A stretch of DNA of 64,000 nucleotides from Falciphora oryzae (lineage: Eukaryota; Ascomycota; Sordariomycetes; Magnaporthales; Magnaporthaceae), in contig JNVV01000013.1 in NCBI GenBank assembly GCA_000733355.1, forward strand, positions 407,323 to 471,322. The letters run 5' to 3'. The translations under genes were made by a program, and so were the position numbers. Below, piece by piece: positions 35,013 to 46,174 of this stretch. The stretch's first letter is position 1; every line of letters begins with the position of its first letter. Below the pieces are notes generated by a model, which did not search any database, was not told where the DNA came from, and saw only the letters and a program-made list of their open reading frames with translations.

Positions 35013-37217
35013 ATGACGTCGATAGTGAGTGTTTTTTCGGTCCTCTTACTTTTCTTTTCTTTTTCTTCTTTGCTTTTTTTCTACTGCTTTTCTTTCTTTT
35101 CTTCCCCTTTATGGCCTTGCTGGCACGTGCTCCATGCCCTCCCTCCCTTCGCTGCTAGCTCTAGTTGGCTGGCTAAGCTCCAAGTCTCCTGCAATGCACC
35201 GTTGTGTCCCACTCTGCCTTTCTTTGTGTCTGTCTGGCTCCTGCGTCGTCTTTGTGGTCGGTCGCTCCCCTCCACATGCCTTGGAAGTTATCAATACCAA
35301 GTCGCCTCGAGACCCCCACGTTCGACTGGTTATGAATGCACCACTTGGCACGATACATCTTCTTGGCCGGGCACCAGTGCGACTGGCGCGTGGCTGCGCG
35401 TGGCACCGCAGGCGTGCAGTGCAATTGCTCAGCCCAAAGGAAGGGTGCGAGGTGTCTAGCCTGCTTCCTTGAACCACATCACGCGTCACCTGCCCTTTCC
35501 GCCCTCCCTTCTCACCGCTCTCCCAGAATGGGACGTTCCATTCCGATTCTGTCCTGGTGGAAGTGCCCCGGCTTGCTCACCTGGGCCTGGACTCGGCACT
35601 TGCTCTGAACCTCTCTCTCCCTTTGCCGTAACCGCCCTCACCGAGGCTGCATTCTATTTTGGATCTGTCCTGTGCTCTTCTCGCAGCACCGACTGGCCTG
35701 CTCCCTTGTCACCAAATGCCTTGCCTCGACGGCCAGATAGCAAGAGGAAAATGCTAATCTCGGGTGTGCAGCTGTGCTTGGCGCACTATTGTGACGTTCA
35801 TGGGCCAACTCCTCTTATGGTCACCGAAGGACTCCCCGTGGCCTGCTCTACGTGCTACGAGGATGATGCGGTGGACTTCCCGGCCGCCGGCGATCGTCTA
35901 CAGTCCGGAGCCCAGTGGTCGCAACAGATCTCGGCGCCAGCGGCCACTGCCATTACCGATGCCTTGCACCAGATCAGCCTGACCGCGGCTCACCGAAGCT
36001 CCTCCACGCCAGCATCGGAGCGCGATGCGCAGAGCCATCGGACCAGCCTGGTGCGGAGCGTCTCGCACACGGCCACACCCCCAGCATCTGCCGTAGAGAG
36101 CCCGCCAGTCAGCCCGCATCCGGCGTCGAGTCGGGATTCGGGCTTTCGACGCACCTACGACACACGCCGAGCGAACCCTTGCGATAACTGCGCTATGACT
36201 CTACCTCGCCGCCAGGAGGGCGCGTCCGAGGATACGAGAATCGGGCCCGGTGGCCCGACTTTGCGCACGCGTGCACCCTACGCGCGGGTCTACGACTCGG
36301 GCGCCACGTCCCCAAGGAGCTCTCAAACCACGTCGTCTTCCTCATCAGACACGGAGGAGACGGGAGGCCGCGACCAGCAACGACAAACGCAGACGTATGG
36401 CCATCGCCGGACCGGGACTCTGACCTCGACCACATCGCGCTCCAGCGCTAGCAGCTCGACCGCCAGGAGGAGCCATACGCACTTTGTCAACTATACCTCG
36501 ACCCACGAGCCTGGTGAGGCGTCATTCAAGATGGTGCGCAACTCGTGCCTGCGGACCTTGTCCTTTGAGATGCTTCCGCGCAACCCCGCCACGTCCGGGC
36601 CGATGGGTTATCAGGGGATGGCGCCCAGCACCGGCGTTCCGGCCCCAGCCCCTTCCTTCGTCACGACTCACAGCACGGGCGCAGCCGCATCAGGCGGACC
36701 CATGTTCTTCGGCGACCCGGCCGCGGGCTATACGACGGCCTACATCTTCCGCATCCCAGACATGCACGCGCGTGGCCACAAGCGCGTCTACGCGCTCCTA
36801 GCCCTCTCGACGCACCGCGAGCGCCAGGCTATGAAGCCCTTCGGGTTCATCGCCGCCGCCTTCCGCGACCTCGCCGCTTGGATCCAGGGGATGGCCGAGG
36901 CCGAAGCCGAACGCGCCGCCGACGGAAGCGGGAGCTCGAGTCCTGTTGTCCTCAACCCAAACTACGGCGCCATGCCGCCTCCCAACATCCCCACCTTTGA
37001 CCGTGCGGCGACCGCGGTGGCCCCGGGAACCAGCAGCTTCTTTGCCGCGGCCGGCAACGGCATCTCGCGGCGCATGGGCTCAGGCTTTGCGGGGGGCGTC
37101 AGCGCTCCCAAGGCCCGCGGTCTCCCGGAGGTTGTTGGGCAGCCTGACTTCTTCCTCGAGCTGCACACACGCTTTGTTCGCCTGCTGCTGGAGCTGGGCG
37201 TCGTGCTCAACTCATGA
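35013..37217 (+). CDS. LST7: Folliculin homologue Lst7
   Basis: Partner of Lst4 in the GTPase-activating complex for Gtr2 (Rag) that signals amino-acid status to TORC1 at the vacuole; also named for permease sorting to the cell surface. Exon 1 is only 35013-35024 (MTSI); a 747-nt intron with donor GTGAGT and a TGCTAAT branch site about 15 bases before the acceptor leads to exon 2 (35772-37217), giving 485 residues. The joined start reads MTSI-LCLAHYCDVHGPTPL, the conserved first strand of the folliculin longin domain, which requires this tiny exon. A Ser/Thr-rich linker (about residues 65-245) separates it from the second half of the longin fold (KMVRNSCLRTLSFEM, TTAYIFRIPDMHARGHKRVYALLAL). 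The C-terminal DENN region appears short or absent, as in yeast Lst7. Confidence 0.92.
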
Positions 37218-38140
37218 AGCAGCCGACAATGGCTACCGATTGTGTTGCCGGACGAGCAGCAAAGAACCCACGGCACTCATGCGAAGCAACAGTCGCGACA
37301 GCACCACGGTGCTTGTATACGTCTAAACTGTACAACAAGATCAACGACGACTACGACGATTATCAACTGTATCAACAAGCATGAACCATCGAGAGCTATT
37401 CCGCAGATTTTTAGCTTTTTTTTTTTTTTTTTTTGCCATTTTCTTTTTCTCGTTCCCGCTGGCTCATTCTAAAGCATCAGACAGAGGCAACAAGGGTTTA
37501 GCTATTGCAATTTCTTTCAACGTGTTGTTTCTTTCTGAAATTTTTTTTTTCTTGCGTCGTATCCAAAAGAAGAGCAATCGACACGTCGGAGACACACGAC
37601 GAGGGCAATCTTTCTGGTAATGACTGATTTGTTAATGGGTAATGATGGATGGCAATGGAAACAGGGCACAGGGACAAGGCGCGCGGGTCGCGCTTTTTGG
37701 AGTTCAAGGCTGTCAAACGGCTTACCGAAGAGCTGGGACACTTGATTGCTTGCTCAGATTGAGCGATATTGGTTGAGCGAGGCGTTTTTGCGTGATGGGG
37801 GAGTTTTCCTCTTGTTAATTGTTTCGCTTGCTATTCATCTTTTGCTTTTCCTCTATTTCCCTGATTTCCCGCGCGACAGTTATTTGACTTTGCTATTTCC
37901 CTTGTGGTTGGGGCCACTGGACTTGTAGAGAGAATCGGGTAGATGAGTAAGACAAGGTAGATAGAAGAGCCGGATTATGGCAGGATATACCCAGGGACAC
38001 TACAGCGATGGAAATAATCAACTACCCATTAGCCCCCCGAATGCCGTGCTGATTCCGTCGCCTCTCTCGAAAAATGGCCTTGCTGGCGTGAGGTGAGGAC
38101 GTCGGACGCTGAATCTTGAGAACAAAGTTGGAGCTCCGCC
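37218..38140. other. Convergent intergenic region with T19 run
   Basis: About 920 bases between the ends of LST7 and the serine hydrolase. A 19-base T run is at 37416-37434 and other T-rich segments follow, consistent with 3' untranslated sequence. No gene is supported. Confidence 0.5.
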
Positions 38141-39747
38141 TTAAACTGTCAAACTCGCGATCCCTTTCTGGAACTCGGAGTACAAGGTCTGTGTAAGCAC
38201 ATCGCCGACGGGGAGAAGCTGGCTGCCATAGAAGCCTGCGGTTCCTTTCTGTCGGTCGATCCACTGATATTCCAAAGAAATCGCGTATCAGCATCTTGGC
38301 GAGATATTCAGGGGACTTCGGCGCCTCTGGGACTTGCAGGAGGACGGGACATCTAACGGTTTAAAAAAAAAAAAAAAAAAAAAAGGCCTTACCCAAAAGC
38401 TGTTAATAAGCCCAGACCAGGCCATGACCCCAGCCCCAAACTTGCCGGGCACCGGGTCCTGAGCCACGAGTCCCCCAAGCGAGTGGTTCCACCGGATGTC
38501 CTCGGGCCCCCCGACCGAGGTGCCCATGGCCATAGCCTTCGCGTCCTCGGTCTGCGCGAGGCTCCTCTGGACGTCCGGGTGGTGGTCCGGCAGCTGTGGC
38601 CTGAACAGCTCCGCGGCGGCGGCGCCCGACAGCAGCCTCCCGTCGTCCCGCAGCAGCGACCCGAGCACCTCGGCAAAGTCGGCAGCGGTGCTGTACAGCC
38701 CGATTCCGCCGCACTCGTCGACGGGCTCGACGTGCGCGTACACGGCGCACGACCCGGCCACCAGCCCCCTCGCCGCCGGCCCGGGCGCGCGGTCCGACCG
38801 CCGGCTGGGCACCACGGCCTCTTCTGGTTCCTCTCCGCCGACGACCCGGCGCCTCTTGGGAGGCGAGCTCAGCGGCCGAAACGTCGTCGAGCGCATCCCC
38901 AGCGGGGCCCAGATGTGGCAGGCCATGTACGCGCCCAGCGACAGCCCCTCGCCGTTGACGCGCTCGACGACCCTGCCGGCCCAGTCGACGCCGCAGCCGT
39001 AGTTCCAGCGGCCCTCGACGCCGGGCTCGAAGATCAGGGGCACGCGGTACTGGAGGTCCAGGTCCTGGCGGTGCGGGAGGCGCACGTTGCGCGCCGCGCG
39101 GCGGTCCGAGGCCGGCAGCGAGGCGCGCCACGCCGACAGGGCGTTGACGCCCTCGTCCTCGTAGGCGAAGCCCGACGTGTGCGCGAGCAGGTGGCGCAGC
39201 GTGAGTGGGCGGTCGGTGCTGGTCATGACCGGCGTGCTGCCGTCCGCCGCCACGGAGCCGGCGATGGGGATCGGGGGCTTGTACTCGGGGAGGATGTCGG
39301 AGAGCGGCTCGTCCAGGGTGATGAGCTTGCGCTCGACCAGTTGCATGACGGCGATGGCGGTGAGGAGCTTGTGGTTTCATAGTGTCAGCAGCCTCGAGAC
39401 CTCGGCGCGTGGGCACGCCTTTATAGCGTTCACGCCGCGACCACAGACCTTGGTGCATGAAAAGACCCAGAGTAGCGAGCTGGTGGTCAAGTCTGGAGCA
39501 TCCGCATCGATGGACTCTTTCCCCAAGGACTTTTCGTATCTTTCATAGCCTGGAACCATAAGAGTTAGCAACTTGGGAACTCGGTGATTTTAACGGAAGT
39601 GATCAAGGGTTATGCCACCGCAGTGCAGCAGCCCATCCAAATTGAAGAGAACACACCATCTTGGGTTCTGTACAAGCCGACCACAGCCGCCCCTGAGACG
39701 CTCCCCTGATCTATCGCTTTGCGCACGGCGGATTCAAAAGCGTCCAT
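38141..39747 (-). CDS. Beta-lactamase-fold serine hydrolase (LovD/family VIII esterase type)
   Basis: Predicted serine esterase or acyltransferase of the class C beta-lactamase fold. Exons on the minus strand (39747-39657, 39549-39449, 39367-38393, 38263-38141) give 429 residues. The catalytic S-x-x-K is SCTK at residues 61-64; exon 2 ends exactly after the lysine codon. The catalytic tyrosine is expected in WNYGCGVDWAG (Tyr187), close to the position in the LovD transesterase. Near the C-terminus, HSLGGL and WSGLINSFW/WIDRQKGTAGFYG form the conserved W-x-G end of the family. Intron 3 begins GTAAGGCC and runs straight into a 22-T tract. There is no signal peptide. Fungal members range from esterases to secondary-metabolite acyltransferases; no such cluster is seen here. 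Confidence 0.9.
38363..38384. repeat. A22 homopolymer inside an intron
   Basis: 22 A residues on the plus strand, which is a T tract in intron 3 of the serine hydrolase, eight bases from its donor site. Confidence 0.85.
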
Positions 39748-40203
39748 CTTCTGGACGAGGAGCAGGTGGCGTCTAAAGCACTCCCTGGATAGCTGATGCT
39801 GGAGAGGAGGCAGGCGGGAATGTAGGAAGATAAGGTGGGGTGGAGATACTGGGATTCAATAGCACATAAATTCAAGTTAATGGCTCGTTGGACCCGGAAA
39901 TGACGGCGATGGAGTCGGTCTTCTCTGGGAGTTCCTCGGCTAAACACGGAACTCTCATGCAGAGCCTCGAGCCGGTCCTGGACCGATCAGGGGCATTGAT
40001 GGAGAAAAGCCGGAAATTCCTGGGCCGCAAGCTTGCACCCGGAAAATTAAGCAAATTCCTCGGATGTGAAATGGAAGGGAAGAGATCTATCAAAAAGGAG
40101 GAAAATACATAGTAGTCCAACAAGCGCTTATGTTCCAACCCGACAGATCCGGGATATATGCCTTTTAATAAGACCAAATGAGAACTAGGTTCTTGAGTGC
40201 CGC
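39748..40203. other. Intergenic between two minus-strand genes
   Basis: 456 bases expected to hold the serine hydrolase promoter and the 3' flank of the next gene. Short purine-rich stretches occur; nothing else was identified. Confidence 0.5.
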
Positions 40204-42074
40204 TTACAAAGTCATGCCGCGGACCACACCATCAACCCCCTTGCCTAGAGACACAGGAGTCTCCTCGGGGCTCCTACCGTCGCGGTACTGCCATAGGCGA
40301 CAAAGATGCTTCGCCTTGACGACGTGTTTCAGTGTCCCCGCTCTGCTGAGAACGGGACTGGTGCTGTGCACCGTCACCTCGCCGTTGCCGGTGTCGGCCA
40401 CAGCGCCCGTCCCGGCGGCCGCGGCCGTGGCGCCGGCAAGCCTCTCAACTTCTTCCCCATCAGCGGTCCCGTTGCGCCCAGATAGGGCAGCGCCGAACCA
40501 GGACGATTCATAAGCGTCGTGGACTTCAGAGTATTCGTCGCCCGCGGCACCGACTACGATTTCGCTGTCCATGAAGTCGTTCTGGCCCTCGTTCGGCCCG
40601 GCCTCGAGGCAGCCGGAGAAACCCCCAGGGGCTGAGTCGTCGGCTTTTAGGGGGAACATTCCATCGAGATAATGGTGACAGAATTGGTGACCACCACGTT
40701 CCGACGAGCGTGCGAAAACACGGCCGATAAAGCGCGGCATTGAGGGAGATGCCACGGCCGATGTGGCAAAATGCAGGACTCCCCACAGGGCCACAAAGTC
40801 GGTCGTGTGCGCGTAGTGCTCGACATGCCCGATAACTCGATCCGATACCGCCGAGGGCTGCGATGACGAGGCCTCGCGGGCGAGGCGCGCGACGCGAGCT
40901 GTCCCCTGGTTCTGCAGTTCGGAATGACCGTTTGTGGCGCCATTGACAACACCGTTAGTGCCATTCACTGCCCGGGTCGGCGTAGGGGCTGAAGTAGACA
41001 GGCCGGTTCCAGTGCTTTCCTCAGAGCCAATGTGACGGTGAGGGTTATTGAAGTGATTTGCCGCGTTGCCAAAAGTATACACCTTTAACATCATAGGTCA
41101 GTTAATTTGACGCTTCTTGATGGGAACAAAGTGGTGATGAAAACCTACTTCGAGCTTGGCAAGGAGATCCTGAGGAAGCTCCTGGAGAAGCCAGTCGAGC
41201 ACCATGCCACCCTCGATTCCACCCTGCGAGTGCAGAATGAGAATTACTTTGGAGAACCGCGGGTCGTACAGCTTCTCCTTGACTATCCTATAGCAAAGGC
41301 GGACATCGCCCGTGGCATAGCCAAAGGTGCGCTGGATTAGACACTCGACGACATCGAAAAGGATTCCATCACTGAGCACAACCCTGGTGTCAGCAGAAGG
41401 AACAACAATACGTAAGAATGCGTATGAGCAGCTGGGATTTCTCACGTTCTGTTGTGAATACCAAGGATGGGCCTTTTGAACGTGAGGGCCAGCCTGTCAA
41501 GGTTGTTCTGCAGCCAGTGTTGTCTAGGCGGATGGAGTTGTCTACCGTTAGACTTGCACATAACGCACGGACAGAGATTCAAAATGGTTCTAGACGATGC
41601 TCACCCAACTGCAACACCGTTCAGAAAGATCCATTGCTCGTGGGCGTGCTTCTCAAGTTTTGGGGCATACTCGTCGGCAGACCAGTACGTTTCCTCTTTC
41701 CCGTTGAGCAGCTTGCAGATCAGGGTGTTGACGAACAGATACGCGCCTATGGCCAGGGCCGAGATCCAACCGGGGAGGATGGCGGCAACGGGCAAGCCCA
41801 GGATGAAGGCCAGCTGTAAGATGCACAGCAGGATGTGGATGGCGATGCAGAAGGCATTTTGGCGCGTCGGTGCGAGCTCGCTCATGGAGCCCGAAAGGGG
41901 TTTGTTGGCGGGCAGCAGGACGTAGGGGATAGCCCAAAAAAAACGGAAGAAATAATACACGTCGTAGCCCAACAGCCGCCATGGCAAGTCTGTGTACGAG
42001 TAGTTGATGACGGACCTGCCTCCGGCTTGAGAGCAGAATTCCGTCTTGGGCGTCTTGGGAGCGGGGGACGGCAT
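40204..42074 (-). CDS. Membrane protein with lipase-like HSQGG motif, unknown function
   Basis: I recognise no named family. Exons on the minus strand (42074-41605, 41523-41446, 41371-41149, 41082-40204) give 549 residues. The N-terminal 130 residues contain aromatic-rich DVYYFFRFFWAIPYVLL and two or three membrane segments (FCIAIHILLCILQLAFILG, WISALAIGAYLFVNTLI). After the joins, FLNGVAVGQHWLQNNLDRLA leads to TDGILFDVVECL and ILILHSQGGIEGG, with Ser231 as a likely nucleophile elbow in an alpha/beta-hydrolase-like fold. HVEHYAHTTDFVALWGVLHF follows and may carry the acid/His residues. Residues about 275-335 are low-complexity Asn/Thr/Ala, and the end is variable. Exon 2 could start 18 bases earlier in the same frame. 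A lipase-like role at an internal membrane is inference. Confidence 0.82.
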
Positions 42075-43219
42075 CGTGGATTAAGGGGTGGATTCAAGGA
42101 AATAAAAAAGAGAAGGAAAATTAATCGGACAAACAAAGGAGAAGGCGCTCGCCGGAGCTTGTCTGCGAGACGTGATGTGATGGCACTGCACCAGCACAAC
42201 ATATAATGATAAAAGCACCAAGTAACAAGAGACGAAAGAAATCGCCAGAAGGCTGGCAGGGTGTCGGCCCCATTTTGACCGAATCGAAGGGCCTGCCAGG
42301 CTGCATTGCTCTCGGTTTCAACGCAGTCTTGGCCTGGCGCGCCCGCAGCCGTTGAGGCAACCCCAAGACCCAAGACCCGCCCGCCTGAGCCCGCTGCGGC
42401 AGGCCCGCCTAGAAGGCAACAGCAACGGCACGCAGAGGAGCTGACCGGCGCGCCGAGCCTGAGGCGCAGGCTGCATGCCCGGATGGTAGTGCTGAGGCGG
42501 TTGGGTCAGGCGGCTCCTTCGTCTGCACCGAGTTGGGCCTCAAGCGATGCTGGCATTAGCGCCTTCTTGCTTGCGGGCTTGATCATGGTGTGCCATCCAT
42601 CGTGTTTGCGCGGTCGAGGCGGGGGCATGTGGTGTTGCATGTCTGGCTAGATCTTGTTTGTGGGGGTGTTACTGCTACGTGCCGTGTTGCCGTTGTGCTG
42701 TATCGCCGTACAAAAAACTGATCGACGTGTGCGGGTGGTGTTGGACGGTGATGCAATGCGACCACCCCCAAGCCACTCGGCACTGCACCCACCCATTCCC
42801 TGGCCCGCACGCCAGCGCGGTCCGCTGACTGGCTGTGTCGGCGGTGCCTGGCGCTGCCCTACGCTGTGGTCAGCCGGCAAGGCCCAGAATCGTCATGCTC
42901 CCCGTCTGACTGCGGGGGCGAGCCTGAGGGTGTCCAGCCATTCGCGGGGCAGGCGAGCAAGGGAGGAAGGAATGGCTAGCGTGCCTTCCTTGGAATGGAA
43001 GTGACGTTGGGTAAGTAAACTGTCCAGCGGCAGCGTCGCAGGCCACCTGCATTCCAGCACAGCAAAAACCCCAATCTTTGTCAGCCAACCAAAACCCTGC
43101 CATCATCCATCAAATTCAATCACAGCGCGCAGGCAGTGCAGTGAATCCTTGCCATTGAATCCCACGCCAAAACATTGAAAGCGGCCAGCCCCAGCCCCAG
43201 CCCTTCATTCACCGCAAAT
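42075..43219. other. Intergenic region
   Basis: About 1.1 kb between two minus-strand genes. No open frame has recognisable content. A short AGCCCC repeat sits near 43187-43202 in the dehalogenase 3' flank. Confidence 0.5.
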
Positions 43220-44019
43220 TCAATAATGCCCGCCCGAGTGGTTCATGATCTCGATGACGGCCCGGTCGACGCCTGACGCAATGACGGACGGCTTGATGCC
43301 GCCAATGACGTCGCCCAGCCGGTCCGTCCAGCCGGCACCCTTGCGGTCGACAAAGGCCGCCTGCAGGCCCCTGGCGCGCGCCCCGACCACGTCCCAGGCG
43401 TTGGCCGACACGAGCCAGACCTCCTCCTCGTGGCCCTCATGGCCCGTCTCGCGCACGAGGTGGTCGTAGACGCGGCGGTCCGGCTTGAAGGCGTGCACCT
43501 CCTCGACGCTGATCTCGCCTTTGAACAGCTTGGCGTACTTGCCCAGCGTCGGCGAGTTGGCCACCGACGCGTGGATCATGAGCGCCGGCCCGTTGGAAAA
43601 GATGTAGCAGTCCACCCGGTCCTGCACCGCCTCGAGCGCGTCCAGCGCGGACTGCACCTCGGGGAACAGGTTCAGCGCGTCGTAGTCCCGCATCAGCTCC
43701 ACGATGTGCTCCGGCCGCAGCGTCAGCTTGGCCTCGTCTGCCGCCTGCTGCAGCGCAGCTTCGGTGATCTCGCGGAAGCTGCGGTAGATGCCTGCGTTTT
43801 CGCCGCGTCAGCATTACGTCCTGGTACAGGCCCGATGTGTGACCTACCCATGGCGTTGATTCTCCAGCTGTATTCTAGCTGGTACTTGCGCCATACCGCT
43901 GCGACCTCTTGCGCCTTCTTGTCATCGCCGCATATCTTGCCCAGGTGCGTCGCCATGGACTCGGTCGCTAGCAGCGTACCGTACAGGTCGAAAGCGATGG
44001 CGATCCTGGGCTCCGACAT
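43220..44019 (-). CDS. Haloacid dehalogenase, type II (HAD superfamily)
   Basis: Predicted (S)-2-haloacid dehalogenase-type hydrolase. Exons 44019-43848 and 43791-43220 on the minus strand give 247 residues, normal for the type II family. Motif 1 is AFDLYGTLL with nucleophile Asp11; motif 2 is YIFSNGPALM; motif 3 lies at HAFKPDRRVYDHL with the catalytic lysine; motif 4 is WLVSANAWDVVGARARGL, the SxNxxD pattern specific to L-2-haloacid dehalogenases. The intron interrupts a Gly codon (NAM-G/GIYRSF). Fungal members usually have unknown natural substrates. The gene is head-to-head with the HNH gene, about 580 bases away. Confidence 0.93.
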
Positions 44020-44596
44020 GGTTGCTCTTGTCTGGTGCGCAGTATGATCTTTGTCTGGTTGCTCTGATTGGGCTTGCTGCGGATCACCGAGATTCGATTG
44101 CTTGCTAGCGTCGCCGCGTGCTGCTGGTCAATGCTGGCCTCTCCGAAGTGACTCACGACGGGCTGGCCGGTCCCAGACTTTATATCCTTTCTTGCGATCT
44201 CGTTCGTCTCGCGTCGCCGAAACAGTCACTCGCCCAAAGCGCCCTGCGGCTGGATATCTGTCTGCCGGGCGGAGGAGCTGAGAACAAGACAATGCAGTGG
44301 TTCCCTGTCGCCATGTGCTGGCAAAGGTGAGCGGCTAGATAACTCGGCATGTTAGCGTCGCTGCACCCCTCCATTGCTATTGAAAAGGGGGACACCATGC
44401 TCGGCTCTCGCGGTCCAGCCTTCTCCCTCGTGGGGAGCGCTCGAGCTTCCACTTCCCTGCTTTTAGCTATAAGAACCCGTCATTATTAACAGCCCGCCCG
44501 GCTGGCTGCATAGTCTCGACCGCCTGCCTCCAGAACCCCGCTCCGCGAGACACGCGTCTAGACTCGCACTGGAGCTGAAAACGCCCAGCTGCTCCG
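44020..44596. other. Shared upstream region, dehalogenase and HNH genes
   Basis: 577 bases between divergent start codons. TTTATATCC near 44180 could act as a TATA element but its orientation is unclear. No other feature is seen. Confidence 0.4.
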
Positions 44597-45604
44597 ATGT
44601 TCCCGCTCTCTCCCGAGGAATTGGTCCCATCAGCCAGCATCAGCATGGCCAACACGCTCGGAAAGTCCCATCAAGAAAGCACCGCCAACTTTGAGCTCTT
44701 CAGGGACTGCCTCTCCGCCGTGCTCGTCGAGCGACTCTCCCCCTCGCCGAGCAAGAAGCCCCTGAGGAAGGCCAGGCCCAGGCGTCGCGGCCTCCACGCA
44801 AAGTCTAACGCCACTAGCTCCCAAGCCCGCAGCCCTGAGTCTGTGGGCGCGGGGTCGGTCACGCCACTTTTAAATGCAGACGCAACCATCCCGCAGCCAT
44901 CGGCGACAACGACCCTGTCCGTCGCTGATGGCGGCAGGCAAGGCAGCGACGACGATGTTGCTGCTGCCGCCGAAGAGCTCGGCGAGTTTATTGATTACAT
45001 CGCCGCCGCCTCCTTCGCGGCCCTCCCGGAGGATCTACGCTCGCTCAACCATCGGGAGTGGACCGAAGACCAGGCCTTAGGCGTCAAATATCCGCTGCCC
45101 CTAACGGGCGGGTCCCTGTCCAACGTCCTGCCGTGCGCCCTCGACCCGCAGGTGGTAGACTCGCTGCAGGCCTACGGCGTCCTCTCGTCTCCGTCTTGTC
45201 CTTCCTCAGACCCGTTGTCGCTATCGTCAACGTCGGCTGCAGAGGACCTCCTGGCCCCGGTCCTGAATGCCTACATCGACGGCGCCACGGCGCCCCCTCC
45301 GCCACGTGTGGCCCGCGGCGCCGCCGAGGCCTGCGAGATTTGCGGGCGCGACTGGATCAACCTGTCGTACCACCACCTGATCCCGCGCATGGTGCATGAC
45401 AAGGTCGTGCGCCGCGGCTGGCACCGCGAGGACGAGCTGCAGAATGTCGCGTGGCTTTGCGGCGCCTGCCACCGCGCCGTCCACCGCTTCGCGAACCACG
45501 AGGATCTCGCGCGCCATTACTACACCGTCGAGAAGCTGCTAGCCCAGGACGAGATAGCGGCCTTTGCCCAGTGGGTCGGTAGGCTACGCTGGAAGAAAAA
45601 GTAG
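44597..45604 (+). CDS. HNH endonuclease-domain protein
   Basis: Single exon, 335 residues. The last 90 residues hold an HNH nuclease core: CEICGRDW, then YHHLIPRMVHDKV with the catalytic His, then ELQNVAWLCGACHRAVHRF, with two Cys pairs that would bind a structural zinc. The first 230 residues are Ser/Ala-rich and variable, with a basic patch (KKPLRKARPRRRG) near 55-70 that could act in nuclear import, and an acidic helix-rich stretch (EELGEFIDYIAAASFAALPED) near 130. Stand-alone HNH proteins of this form occur in many filamentous fungi without an assigned role. There is no intein, intron-homing or transposon context here, so a host-encoded nuclease is inferred. Confidence 0.88.
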   Translation: MFPLSPEELVPSASISMANTLGKSHQESTANFELFRDCLSAVLVERLSPSPSKKPLRKARPRRRGLHAKSNATSSQARSPESVGAGSVTPLLNADATIPQPSATTTLSVADGGRQGSDDDVAAAAEELGEFIDYIAAASFAALPEDLRSLNHREWTEDQALGVKYPLPLTGGSLSNVLPCALDPQVVDSLQAYGVLSSPSCPSSDPLSLSSTSAAEDLLAPVLNAYIDGATAPPPPRVARGAAEACEICGRDWINLSYHHLIPRMVHDKVVRRGWHREDELQNVAWLCGACHRAVHRFANHEDLARHYYTVEKLLAQDEIAAFAQWVGRLRWKKK

Positions 45605-46174
45605 GAGTGTTAAAATGGGGTCGGCCTCACGAAGGGGATGCTTGTGTGCGAAATGTCCCCACCATGCAATGCGCTCACGCACTTATTCACGAGCTTCCCC
45701 AATCGGGAACGGTCCGGCATCCTAGGGATCGCACTAGCCGTTATCCACCCTCCGAAACGCGCCAATGCTAACGGGGATATACGGAGCACACCACGTTTTT
45801 GGCTAGTTAGAGGGCTGCCAAGGAGTTGGTCAATACCATGCTTGACAATTCAAAGTTTACCTCGGTTCCCTGAACAGTTGTTGAGGGGCTGGTGGCATGG
45901 GTGTAAGAGGGGAAGGAAGAAGAGAAGAAGGAAAGGAAACAGGTTTACCCTCCCGTAGGGCAGTCACGAAGCCGCCTTGGCCACCCACGCACAGAAGAAC
46001 AAAAGAAAGGAAAGAAAACTGTTATACACGCAGCCAGCCGGCTGAACCCCCGATTCGTCAGGCCCGCCTCCACTTTGGCCCTTCCACCCAACGACTTTTG
46101 CCCTCTCCTCACCCGCATGCTTCACTTGGGGCATTTTCTCAAGGTCAAACCACCCACCACTCCTTTCCCCTCCC
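45605..46174. other. Convergent intergenic region
   Basis: 570 bases between the HNH gene and the wall-protein gene. It contains an AG-rich tract near 45905-45945. No gene is supported. Confidence 0.5.
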
